Source: Albimonas pacifica
Lineage (GTDB): Bacteria; Pseudomonadota; Alphaproteobacteria; Rhodobacterales; Rhodobacteraceae
NCBI RefSeq assembly: GCF_900113695.1
Contig: NZ_FOQH01000008.1
Coordinates: 248,001 to 312,000 of the forward strand
Reading direction: 5' to 3'
DNA length: 64,000 nucleotides
Within the stretch, counting starts at the first letter, position 1. Each line of letters begins with the position of its first letter. Below are positions 27,968 to 36,326 of the stretch, piece by piece. The notes under the pieces were generated by a model. That model worked only from the letters and a program-made list of their open reading frames with translations. It was not told the origin of the DNA and made no database searches. The translations under genes were made by a program, and so were the position numbers.

Positions 27968-29941
27968 ATGGACGCGCTGCGCCTGAGCGAGCTTCAGTCG
28001 GCCTGGGTGCAGGTCGCGCTGGTGGTGGGGATCGGGCTGCTGGCGGCGGAGTTCGCCGACCGCCGCCGCACCGCCCACCGCGCGGTGATCTTCGCGATCT
28101 CCGGCCTGCTGGCGATCCGCTACGGCTGGTGGCGGGCGACCGAGACGCTGGCCCCCTTCGGCCTGACCTGGGACTGCCTGGCGAGCTGGAGCTTCTTCGC
28201 CATCGAGGCGGGGGCGATCCTGTCCTCGCTCTCGGCCTTCACCATCCTCAGCCGCACCAGGGCCCGGCACGAGGAGGCGACCCGACACGCCGGCTGGTGG
28301 GGCGCCGCCCCCCCGCCGCGGGTGGCGATCATGATCGCCACCTACAACGAGAGCCGCGAGGTGCTCGAGCGCACCATCGTCGGCGCCAAGGCGCTGCGCC
28401 ATCCCAACAAGGACATCCTGATCCTCGACGACGGCCGGCGCGAGTGGCTGGGCGAGTTCTGCCGGGAGCTGGGCGTGCGCCACGTCACCCGCCCCGACAA
28501 CAGCCACGCCAAGGCGGGCAACATCAACCACGGGCTCGACCTGCTTCGGGCCGAGGGGCCGCCGGACTACGTGGCGGTGCTCGACGCCGACTTCGTGCCC
28601 CACCAGGGGTTCCTCTCGCGCACGCTGGCGCTGTTCCACGAACCCGACGTGGGGCTGGTGCAGACGCCGCAGCATTTCTTCAACCCCGACCCGATCCAGC
28701 ACAACCTGGGCCTCTCGCGCTCCTACCCCGACGAGCAGCGGTTCTTCTTCGACCACCTCCAGCCCGCCCGCGACGCCTGGGGGATCGCCTTCTGCTGCGG
28801 CACCTCCTCGATCATGCGCTGGGAGGCGCTGGAGGCGATCGGCGGCTTCCACACCGGCTCGATCACCGAGGACTTCCTGGTCACCCTGACCATGCAGAAC
28901 GCCGGCTGGCGGACGGTCTACCTCAACGAGCCGCTGACCGAGGGGCTCGCGCCCGAGGGGCTGAAGGAATACGTCACCCAGCGCGCCCGCTGGTGCCTGG
29001 GCCTGATGCAGATCGCGCGGGGGGAGCTGGGGCCGCTGTCGCGCAACAGCCTGCGCTGGATGGACCGCTGGTCGGTGATGGACTCGGTCCTCTACTGGAC
29101 CACCACCTACACCTTCCGCCTGGCGGCGCTGACCTACCCGCTGCTCTACTGGTTCTTCGGGATCACCGTCGTGGACGCCTCGGTGCCCGAGGTCGTCAGC
29201 TTCTTCGGGGTCTATTTCGTCTGGGTGCTGCTGGCGCTGAACGTGGTCTCGCGCGGGCTGGTGGTGCCGCTGGTCAACGACGTCAGCCAGATGCTGGGCG
29301 CGATCCCCATCGCGCGGGCGGCCTTCACCGGCCTGATCCAGCCCCACGGCCATCCGTTCAAGGTCACCGCCAAGGGCGGCGACCGCGACAAGATCGTGGT
29401 GCAGTGGGCGTTGATGCGCCCGTTCCTGATCCTGCTGGGGCTGACCGTCCTGGGGCTGGTCGCGGGCATCGTCTCGCCCCGCTTCGCCTTCGGCGAGGCC
29501 GGCGACGGCAAGACCGTGATCCTGTTCTGGACGGTCTACAACATGCTGGTGCTGGCGCTGACGCTGCTGGTGTGCATCGAGCTGCCCCGCGCCGAGCGCC
29601 ACGTCGCCGACGGGCCGGAGCGCGCGACGCTCGAGGTCGAGGGCGTCCAGCACCGCGTGTGGCTGGCCGAGCTGACCTCGGAGGCCGCCCGCGTGCGCGG
29701 CCGCCAGCCCCCGCCCGGCACGCCGGTGGTGCTCCACATCCCCGACGCGGGCGCGCTGGCGGGAGTGGTGCGCGCGACCTCGGGCGACGGGGTGCGCCTG
29801 CGTCTCGAGCCGACGGCCGAGCAGCGCGAGGCGCTGCTGCGCCGCTTCTACACCACCGGCGAGGCGCCCGGCGCCACCCGCACCCGGCTGCTGGGCCTCG
29901 CGGGGGACTTCTGCTCGCGCCTGCTGGGACTGAAGCGCTAG
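27968..29941 (+). CDS. processive family-2 glycosyltransferase (cellulose/mixed-linkage glucan synthase-like, BgsA-like)
   Basis: 657 residues. Membrane helices at ~15-95 precede a GT2 domain with all catalytic motifs: ILDDG (D154-D155), LDADF (D206/D208), FCCGTSSIMR, TED (300-302, catalytic base) and QRARW (338-342, acceptor-binding Q-x-x-R-W). At least four helices follow (~365-545). The C-terminal ~110 residues look like a PilZ-type beta-barrel position, but RxxxR and DxSxxG are not recognisable, as reported for BgsA of S. meliloti, which still responds to c-di-GMP. It probably makes and exports a beta-glucan at the inner membrane. Cellulose is less likely: no bcsB, bcsC or bcsZ is present. 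Confidence 0.82.
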   Translation: MDALRLSELQSAWVQVALVVGIGLLAAEFADRRRTAHRAVIFAISGLLAIRYGWWRATETLAPFGLTWDCLASWSFFAIEAGAILSSLSAFTILSRTRARHEEATRHAGWWGAAPPPRVAIMIATYNESREVLERTIVGAKALRHPNKDILILDDGRREWLGEFCRELGVRHVTRPDNSHAKAGNINHGLDLLRAEGPPDYVAVLDADFVPHQGFLSRTLALFHEPDVGLVQTPQHFFNPDPIQHNLGLSRSYPDEQRFFFDHLQPARDAWGIAFCCGTSSIMRWEALEAIGGFHTGSITEDFLVTLTMQNAGWRTVYLNEPLTEGLAPEGLKEYVTQRARWCLGLMQIARGELGPLSRNSLRWMDRWSVMDSVLYWTTTYTFRLAALTYPLLYWFFGITVVDASVPEVVSFFGVYFVWVLLALNVVSRGLVVPLVNDVSQMLGAIPIARAAFTGLIQPHGHPFKVTAKGGDRDKIVVQWALMRPFLILLGLTVLGLVAGIVSPRFAFGEAGDGKTVILFWTVYNMLVLALTLLVCIELPRAERHVADGPERATLEVEGVQHRVWLAELTSEAARVRGRQPPPGTPVVLHIPDAGALAGVVRATSGDGVRLRLEPTAEQREALLRRFYTTGEAPGATRTRLLGLAGDFCSRLLGLKR

Positions 29942-29955
29942 GCCGGCCGCGCCGC

Positions 29956-31038
29956 CTACCGGCGCGAGGAGAGGCGGCTGATCGCGTAGGAGAAGCGCGC
30001 CAGCTCCGAGGTGCGCCGGGATTCCTCGGGATAGACGTCGCCGCCGTCCGCGATCGCCTCGGCCGAGCGGGCCAGGCGGTCGAAAGGGCGGATCAGCACC
30101 AGGGCGAAGATCCCGGCGGCGAGCACGATCAGGACCCCCGCGGCCGCCAGCGCCAGATCGATGCGCCGCAGCGCGCCCTGGCGCTGCTCGGCCAGCAGCG
30201 CAGGGTCGATGCGCGCCACCAGGCTCCACCCGAAGGAGGGCAGGTCGCGGTAGCTGATCGACGGCGTCACCGAGGACAGCGAGGCGACCCCGTCGGGCCA
30301 GGTCTCGACCACCGCCGACTGCGCCCCCACGCTCGCCGCGCGCATTGAGGCGAGGTCGATCCGCTCGCCCTGCATCGCGGGCGGGCCGACCACAACCACG
30401 CCCTGTCGGTCGACGATCGCCGCCTCGATCCCCACCGCGGCGGCGGTCTCGGCGAGGTAGGCCTGCGCCCAGGCGTGGTTGACGTGGAAGCCGACCACGC
30501 CGACCGACCGCCCCTCGGCGTCCTGGATCGGGGCGGCGAGGTCGAGGAACCGCGGCGGCGCGCCGTCGGGCCCCGCGGGCAGCAGGCTGGCGAGCAGCTT
30601 CGCCTCGTGCACGTCGCCGGCGAAGGGGCCGCGCAGGCCCGCGTCGAACCAGGGACGGCCGGCGACGGAGGCGCCTTCGAGCATCCCGAAGGAGGCCGCC
30701 GTCACGCTCCCGTCCAGCGCGGCGATGCCGGCCCAGGAGATCCGCTCCCCGTCGCCCACCACCATGTCGAGCGCCGAGCGCGCCGCGCGCCCATCGGCCG
30801 GCGAGACGCTGGGCGCCAGCGCGGCGACGTCGCGCCAGTCGGCGTGGATCGCGCGCAGGAAGATCCGGCCCACGGCGTTGGCGCGCTGGAGGGTGATCTC
30901 CTCGAGCACGTCGCGCTCGAAGCGCGCGGTGGAGTCGCGCGACGCAACCGCCAGCCCCGCGCCGACGGCCGCCGCGACGGCGAGGGCGAAGATCAGGAAC
31001 TGGACCAGCAGGCTGGGACGCAAAGTGGCTGAGGGCAT
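29956..31038 (-). CDS. Cache-HAMP membrane sensor without output domain
   Basis: 360 residues. Membrane helix 1 (~10-30), a periplasmic double-Cache sensing region (~35-290, with GRPWFDAGLRGPFAGDVHEAKL, DLAAPIQDAEGRSVGVVGFHVN and SYRDLPSFGWSLVARID), membrane helix 2 (ALAAAGVLIVLAAGIFALVLI), and a single HAMP unit (RPFDRLARSAEAIADGG...RTSELARFSYAISRL), where the protein stops. Relatives usually continue into a GGDEF, kinase or MCP domain; none follows. AAGGAG precedes the ATG. It converges on the glucan synthase gene with a gap of only 14 nt, so no lost domain is hidden there. It may modulate a partner directly. Confidence 0.75.
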   Translation of the reverse strand: MPSATLRPSLLVQFLIFALAVAAAVGAGLAVASRDSTARFERDVLEEITLQRANAVGRIFLRAIHADWRDVAALAPSVSPADGRAARSALDMVVGDGERISWAGIAALDGSVTAASFGMLEGASVAGRPWFDAGLRGPFAGDVHEAKLLASLLPAGPDGAPPRFLDLAAPIQDAEGRSVGVVGFHVNHAWAQAYLAETAAAVGIEAAIVDRQGVVVVGPPAMQGERIDLASMRAASVGAQSAVVETWPDGVASLSSVTPSISYRDLPSFGWSLVARIDPALLAEQRQGALRRIDLALAAAGVLIVLAAGIFALVLIRPFDRLARSAEAIADGGDVYPEESRRTSELARFSYAISRLSSRR

Positions 31039-31352
31039 GGGGGAATCGCTCCTTGAGGCACTGACCCGACCGTGCATAGCGCTCATGAACTTCATAGGAA
31101 CCCCCCCGCCCGCCCGCCCGCGCGCCGCGTCGCGACATCGCCTGTCGCCGGGACGCCTCCCCTCGACGCCGGCCTGCGCTGGGGCGGGGCAGGGCGGCGC
31201 CCCTGCCGTGCGGGCCGGGCGTCGGCGCGCTCTCCCCGGAGCGCCGGCCGCCTCCCGACGAGTCCCGCATGCGGCGTTGATGATAACGTATGCGAACGAA
31301 TCAAAGAGGCCGGGCGGGAAAAGCGCCGGCCGATCCCAAGGGAGGAACGACC
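31039..31352. other. intergenic region between divergent Cache-HAMP and TRAP genes
   Basis: 314 nt. Near the TRAP gene an AT-richer segment (31277-31304) has ends TTGAT and ATCAA as an imperfect inverted repeat and is the likely promoter/operator area. A consensus RBS (GGGAGGAACGACC) precedes the TRAP ATG. No gene seen. Confidence 0.4.
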
Positions 31353-32435
31353 ATGAAGCGCAGGACATTCCTGAGCGGGGCTGCGGCCGTCGGCGTCGGC
31401 GGCGCCCTGGCCGCGCCGGCCATCGCCCAGGCCCGCAAGGAGATGATCATCGTCTCCGCCTATCCCCGGGACTTCCCGGGCATCGGCATCTCGGTGCAGC
31501 GGCTGGTGAAGCGGATCACCGACCTCTCGAACGGCCAGATCCAGACGACCTATTTCGCCGCAGGCGAGCGCGTCGGCGCCTTCGACGTGCTCGACGAGGT
31601 CGCCTCGGGCAACAGCCAGGCCTATGTGGCCTCCGACTACTACTTCACCGGCAAGCACCCGGCCTACGTCTATTTCTCGACGGTGCCCTTCGGCATGGTC
31701 GCCTCCGAGCTGAACGCCTGGGTGAAATACGGCGGCGGCCAGGAGCTGTGGGACGAGCTCGCCGGCTCCTTCGGCGTGAAGACCGAGCTGTGCTCCAACA
31801 CCGGCACCCAGGCCGGCGGCTGGTTCAAGAAGGAGATCAACTCCCCCGACGACCTCAAGGGCCTGAAGATGCGCATCCCGGGCCTCGGCGGCGTGGTGAT
31901 GTCGAAGCTCGGCGTCTCGACGGTCGCGCTTCCGGGCGGCCAGATCTACGAGAACCTCGCCTCGGGCACGATCGAGGCGACGGAGTGGATCGGGCCCTAC
32001 AACGACTATTTCATGAAGTTCTACGAGGCCGCGCGCTACTACTACACCGGCGGCATGCACGAGCCGGGCACGGCCGCCTGCCTGGGCATGAACACCTCGT
32101 GGTACGGCACGCTGAGCCAGTGGGAGAAGGACGTCATCCGCGCCGCCTGCCTGGAGGAGAACGCCAACTCCTACGAGGAGCTGGTGGCGCTGAACGGCGA
32201 CTACCTCTCGAAGCTGGTCAACGAGCATGGCGTCGAGGTCCGCGAGTTCAACGACGAGCTCTGGGACGCCTTCGGGGAAGCCTCGACCGAGGCCTTCGCC
32301 GAGCTGCGCGAACATTCCGAGATCGCCGCGCGGATCGACGACAGCTACCAGGCGTTCCTGCGCAAGAGCGGCGGCATGATGAGCGCCTTCGAGGGCACCT
32401 TCGTGCGCCAGCGCAACCGCGTCCTCGGGATCTGA
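31353..32435 (+). CDS. TRAP transporter solute-binding protein (DctP family), solitary
   Basis: 360 residues. A twin-arginine signal (MKRRTFLSGAAAVGVGGALAAPAIA) predicts Tat export folded. The mature part has the DctP pattern: FPGIGISVQRLVKRITDLSNGQ, DLKGLKMRIPGLGG (with the conserved Arg that binds carboxylate ligands), and ASGTIEATEWIGPYND. The closest subgroup seems to be Tat-exported proteins (TakP/SiaP-like) that bind 2-oxo acids or similar. No DctQ or DctM membrane genes lie on either side, so it must work with a transporter encoded elsewhere or act as a binding or sensing protein. Confidence 0.88.
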   Translation: MKRRTFLSGAAAVGVGGALAAPAIAQARKEMIIVSAYPRDFPGIGISVQRLVKRITDLSNGQIQTTYFAAGERVGAFDVLDEVASGNSQAYVASDYYFTGKHPAYVYFSTVPFGMVASELNAWVKYGGGQELWDELAGSFGVKTELCSNTGTQAGGWFKKEINSPDDLKGLKMRIPGLGGVVMSKLGVSTVALPGGQIYENLASGTIEATEWIGPYNDYFMKFYEAARYYYTGGMHEPGTAACLGMNTSWYGTLSQWEKDVIRAACLEENANSYEELVALNGDYLSKLVNEHGVEVREFNDELWDAFGEASTEAFAELREHSEIAARIDDSYQAFLRKSGGMMSAFEGTFVRQRNRVLGI

Positions 32436-32535
32436 CCCCGGCGCCGGGGCGACGCCGGCCCTGCGCTGGCGTCGCTCCCCCCCCCGGCCCCGCACGCAGA
32501 GCCCGGCGCAGGGAAGGACCCTGGCGGCCAGCGCG

Positions 32536-32622
32536 CGGGTGAGGCGGGATTCGAACCCGCGGAACCCTCCCGGGTTCGTCCGTTTTCAAGACGGATGCCT
32601 TCGACCGCTCGGCCACTCACCC
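32536..32622 (-). tRNA. tRNA-Ser (anticodon TGA)
   Basis: 87 nt. Acceptor stem GGGTGAG pairs with CTCACCC, then TGGCCGAG...GGTCGAAGGC (D-arm), anticodon stem-loop CCGT-CTTGAAA-ACGG with anticodon TGA (decodes UCA), a long variable arm (GAACCCGGGAGGGTTC) diagnostic of serine, and T-arm GCGGGTTCGAATCCCGC. CCA is not encoded; the discriminator is G. It lies between the TRAP gene and the gene at 32994, on the opposite strand to both. Confidence 0.96.
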
Positions 32623-32993
32623 CAGCGCGGCGCGGGCCGGTTCTGACCCATCCGGGACCCGCTGCGCAAGCCCGCACGTCGTCGGCCGCCCGGCCCGGCC
32701 GCCTCGGCGCCCGGCCTCCGCCTGCAGGATCGTCGCGCGTGTCGCCGCCTCCCGCGCAAAGCGGGCGGCGCGTTCAATCTCGAAGCGGCCGAGGCGCGGC
32801 TTGCGCGGCCGGCGCATTCGACCGCTCCATCCCCGGTCCGGCCGGGACCTGGCGGCCGCTCCGCGCGTGCGCGTCCAGGGAGCGGCGTCACGGAACGGGG
32901 AGGGCGGCGTCGCAGGCTGTTTCCTCGGGCGCGGGGCTCCTGTAGCCTCGGCGCGGTCGGGCGGAGCGCGCCCGAGATCCCGGAGAGTTCGCC
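32623..32993. other. intergenic region upstream of the Ala/Pro-rich exported protein
   Basis: 371 nt, very GC-rich. It must contain the tRNA-Ser promoter (minus strand) and that of the 32994 gene (plus strand). I see no convincing promoter hexamers, gene or RNA. Confidence 0.35.
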
Positions 32994-34304
32994 ATGCGGT
33001 CGAAGCGCCTGATCGTCGCCCCCGGCCGGATCGCCACGGCGCCCGCCCTGCGCGCGGCGATGGCGGCCGCGCTCTGCCTCTGCGCCGCCGCGGCCCAGGG
33101 ACAGGAGGCGACGCCGCCGGCGCCGGCGCCGGGCGAGACGTCGGCGGACGCCTCCGTCGGGGCGCCGTCCGCGACGCTCGAAGGCGTCGGGGTCTGGGCC
33201 GGCGGGCCCACCTTCGGCGGCGCCTGGATCGCCCATCCCGAGGCCGGCGCCCCGCGCGAGGTGGAGGTGGAGACCGAGGACGGCCGCCGCGCCCGCCTGC
33301 GCCTGCTGCCGCTGACCGAGCCGGGCCGCGCGCCCGGGTTCCTGGTCTCGGCCGAGGCGGCGGAGGCGCTGGGGATGGAGGCCGGCGCGCCCGCGCGCCT
33401 GACGGTGCGCGACGCGCCGGCCGCCGTCGCCGCCGCGCCCGCCCGCGAGCCCGGGGCGCCTGCGGCGGACGCCGACCGCGCCGCGGTCGCGGCCGCCGAC
33501 CCCGCGAAGGATCGCGCCGCCGACGTCGCCGAGACCCCGCAGGACGAGACCGCCGGCGATGCCGCCGGGACCGCGAAGGGTGACGCCTCCGCAGACGGCT
33601 CCGCGACCGCGACGGCGGCGATGAGCGGCGAGCCGCCGGCCCGCGACGCGGCCGCATCGACGGCGGAGACCGCGGCGGCCGACCCGGCGCCGGGGCAGGG
33701 CGGACCGCCCGTCGCGGCCGACGCGACGCCGAGCAGGGAGGCCGCCGCCGGGCCGTCCTCCGCCGCCGCCGCCGGGGCGCGTGTCGAGACCCTCGCCGCG
33801 TCCGCCGAAGCCGAAGCCGCAGCCGGAGCCGATGTCGCCCCCGCCTCCGCGGCCCGGGAGGCCGCCGCCGCGCCGACGGCGCCCGAGACCGCCGCCGCCG
33901 CGCCGACCGCGCCCGAGACCGTCGCCGCTGCCGCCGCGCAGCGTCCGCTGCTGCAGCCCGCAGGCGGGCCGCAGCCGGCGCCGAGCGCCGCGCCGGACGC
34001 GGCGCCCCCGCCGCCGGACGGGCCCGTGGCCCCGCTCGCGGCCGGCGCGCCGCCGGCCCGGCCCGTCTCCGCAGCCCCCGGCCGCAGCGACGCCCCCGTC
34101 CCCGCGCCCAGCGCCGCCCCTGAGCGCGCGGCCGCGGCCGGCCTGCGCCCCGCCGCCCCGCGCGCGGCCCTGCTCCTGCCCGCGCCCGCGGCGAGGCCCG
34201 CGGCCTCCCCGGGCGGCGGCGCGCCCCAAGTCAGCCCGCGGCCGCCCTCGCGCCCCGTCGCGGCCGCCCCCGCCCCGCAAGCCGGAGGAACCGACCCCGC
34301 ATGA
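32994..34304 (+). CDS. exported Ala/Pro-rich protein upstream of a D,D-carboxypeptidase
   Basis: 436 residues. A long signal peptide (cleavage near AQGQEA, ~37) is followed by one ordered domain of about 85 residues (VGVWAGGPTFGGAWIAHPEAG, then GFLVSAEAAEALGMEAGAPARLTV). This resembles the N-terminal module of rhodobacteral SPOR/RlpA-like cell-wall proteins found before dacC genes. The remaining ~290 residues are low-complexity Ala/Pro/Asp with tandem AAAAPTAPET units and no SPOR domain. ATGA overlap with the carboxypeptidase gene suggests a shared role in septal or wall peptidoglycan. The low complexity makes the exact frame less certain, but coupling and signal peptide support it. Confidence 0.65.
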   Translation: MRSKRLIVAPGRIATAPALRAAMAAALCLCAAAAQGQEATPPAPAPGETSADASVGAPSATLEGVGVWAGGPTFGGAWIAHPEAGAPREVEVETEDGRRARLRLLPLTEPGRAPGFLVSAEAAEALGMEAGAPARLTVRDAPAAVAAAPAREPGAPAADADRAAVAAADPAKDRAADVAETPQDETAGDAAGTAKGDASADGSATATAAMSGEPPARDAAASTAETAAADPAPGQGGPPVAADATPSREAAAGPSSAAAAGARVETLAASAEAEAAAGADVAPASAAREAAAAPTAPETAAAAPTAPETVAAAAAQRPLLQPAGGPQPAPSAAPDAAPPPPDGPVAPLAAGAPPARPVSAAPGRSDAPVPAPSAAPERAAAAGLRPAAPRAALLLPAPAARPAASPGGGAPQVSPRPPSRPVAAAPAPQAGGTDPA

Positions 34305-35509
34305 CCCGCCGTTCCGGTCTTCGCGCCCTTGCGGCGCTTTCGCTGGCGATGGCCCTCGGCCTCGCCCCGCGCCTCGACGCCGCCGAGCTCGACATCGCCG
34401 CCCGCGAGGGTCTGGTGATCGACATGGCCACCGGCGCCGTGCTGCTGTCGAAGAACCCCGACCAGCCCACCCCCCCCGCCTCGATGCTCAAGCTGATGAC
34501 CCTGACCATGGTCTTCGAGGCGCTGGAGGAAGGGCGGCTGAGCCTCTCGGACGAGTTCCTCGTCTCCGAGAAGGCCTGGCGCATGGGCGGCTCGAAGATG
34601 TTCGTGAAGGTCGGCGAGCGCGTCTCGATCGAGGACCTGATCCGCGGCGTCATCGTGCTCTCGGGCAACGACGCCTGCATCGTGCTGGCCGAGGGGCTGG
34701 CGGGCTCCGAGGAGGCTTTCGCCCGCCGCATGACCGACCGCGCGCGCGAGCTGGGCATGCACTCCAGCTTCGGCAACGCCACCGGCTGGCCGCATCCCGA
34801 CAACGTCATGACCCCGCGGGACCTGGTCTACCTCGCCCAGCGGATGATCAAGGAGCACCCCGAGTTCTACCGGTATTTCGCCGAGACGGATTTCGAGTGG
34901 AACGGGGTGGCCCAGCGCAACCGCAACCCGCTGCTCTACGCCAACCTCGGCGCCGACGGGCTGAAGACCGGCCATACCGAGGAGGCGGGCTACGGTCTCG
35001 TCGGCTCGGCGGTGCAGGACGACCGGCGGGTGGTGTTCATGATCGGCGGGCTCGACAGCACCGCGGCCCGCGCGCAGGAGAGCGAGCGGATCGTGAACTG
35101 GGCCTTCCGCGAGTTCCGCAACATCACCCTCTACAGCGCCGGCCAGGACCTGGGCGCGGCCGAGGTCTGGCTGGGCGCCAAGTCCACGGTGCGCCTGACG
35201 GTGGAGGAGGACGCGCTCGCCACCATCCCCTTCGCCTCGGCCGACGCGCTCTCGGCCACGCTGCGCTACCAGGGGCCGCTGGAGGCGCCGGTGACCCGGG
35301 GCCAGAAGGTGGCCGAGCTGGTGGTCGAGGCGCCCGAGATCCCCGCCATCACCATCCCCGTGGTCGCCGCCGAGGACGTGCCGAAGGGCGGCTACCTGAC
35401 CCGCCTGCAGGCCGCCGCCGGCCTGATGGCGCGCAAGGCGATGGTCGCGGTGATGGGCGATGGCGAGACGCCCGAGGCCGCGCCGGACGCCGCGAATGCC
35501 GGCGGCTGA
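34301..35509 (+). CDS. D-alanyl-D-alanine carboxypeptidase (PBP5/DacC type, family S11)
   Basis: 402 residues with a Sec signal peptide (cleavage near LDAAEL, ~27). The three active-site motifs are intact: SMLK (S61, K64), SGN (121-123) and KTG (222-224). A C-terminal PBP5-like beta domain (~270-375) and an amphipathic C-terminal segment (GLMARKAMVAVMGDGE) that would anchor it to the inner membrane follow. It trims pentapeptide side chains. Coupled to the preceding exported protein gene; dTMP kinase follows after 132 nt. Confidence 0.94.
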   Translation: MTRRSGLRALAALSLAMALGLAPRLDAAELDIAAREGLVIDMATGAVLLSKNPDQPTPPASMLKLMTLTMVFEALEEGRLSLSDEFLVSEKAWRMGGSKMFVKVGERVSIEDLIRGVIVLSGNDACIVLAEGLAGSEEAFARRMTDRARELGMHSSFGNATGWPHPDNVMTPRDLVYLAQRMIKEHPEFYRYFAETDFEWNGVAQRNRNPLLYANLGADGLKTGHTEEAGYGLVGSAVQDDRRVVFMIGGLDSTAARAQESERIVNWAFREFRNITLYSAGQDLGAAEVWLGAKSTVRLTVEEDALATIPFASADALSATLRYQGPLEAPVTRGQKVAELVVEAPEIPAITIPVVAAEDVPKGGYLTRLQAAAGLMARKAMVAVMGDGETPEAAPDAANAGG

Positions 35510-35641
35510 GCGCCCCGGCGTGCCGACCTGCCGCGCGTCTCGCCCCGGGGACGTCCCGGGCCTGACCCGGGGCCTCCGGCCGCTCGCCGGCCGCGGACGG
35601 GCCCGGCGCGGGCCCGGCGCGCGCCTGTCGGGCCGGGGCGC

Positions 35642-36316
35642 ATGAGCGCGGGCAGGGGCGCTGCGCGCGGGCTCTTCGTCAGCTTCGAGGGCGGCGACGG
35701 GGCGGGCAAGTCGACCCAGCTCCGCCGCCTCGCCGAGGCGCTGCGCGCCGAGGGCCGCGACGTGGTGGTGACCCGCGAGCCCGGCGGCGCCCCCGGCGCG
35801 GAGGAGATCCGCCGCCTGGTGCTGGAAGGGGAGCCGGGGCGCTGGTCCCCGGTCTCGGAGCTGCTGCTGTTCAACGCCGCCCGCCGCGATCATGTCGAGC
35901 GCACGATCCTGCCCGCGCTCGCCCGCGGGGCGGTGGTGCTGTGCGACCGCTTCGCCGACTCGACCCGCGTCTACCAGGGCGCGGCGCGCGACGTCGCCGC
36001 CGCCGGCCCGCTGCCGGCGCCCGACCTCGCCATGGCCGACGCCCTGCACGCGCTGGTGATCGGCATCGAGCCGGACCTGACCCTGATCTTCGACATCGAC
36101 CCCGAGGTCGGCCTCGCCCGCGGCGTCGCCCGCGGCGGCGAGGAGCTGCGCTTCGAGAGCCTGGGCCTCGACTTCCACCGCCAGGTGCGCGCCCGCTTCC
36201 GGGCGCTGGCTGAACGCTTCCCCGACCGCTGCCGGGTGATCGACGCCGGCGGCGAGCCCGACGCCGTCTTCGCCCGCGTCCGCGCGGCGCTGGCGGAACG
36301 GCTCGCGGCGGCCTAG
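35642..36316 (+). CDS. tmk: dTMP kinase
   Basis: 224 residues. P-loop EGGDGAGKST at 16-25, DR motif VVLCDRFADSTRVYQG, and the ATP/TMP-binding TREPGG loop (VVVTREPGGAPGAEEIRRLVL). LID region ARGGEELRFESLGLDFH. It phosphorylates dTMP to dTDP for DNA synthesis. Located 10 nt before holB, the usual tmk-holB pairing. Confidence 0.94.
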   Translation: MSAGRGAARGLFVSFEGGDGAGKSTQLRRLAEALRAEGRDVVVTREPGGAPGAEEIRRLVLEGEPGRWSPVSELLLFNAARRDHVERTILPALARGAVVLCDRFADSTRVYQGAARDVAAAGPLPAPDLAMADALHALVIGIEPDLTLIFDIDPEVGLARGVARGGEELRFESLGLDFHRQVRARFRALAERFPDRCRVIDAGGEPDAVFARVRAALAERLAAA

Positions 36317-36326
36317 AACGCCCCCC

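Noticed and set aside
26813-31270. A very long open frame on the minus strand across the membrane-fusion and glucan synthase genes
   Set aside because: It is antisense to two genes with full catalytic motifs. Its translation is Arg/Gln/Asp-rich low complexity with no domain, as expected for shadows in GC-rich DNA.
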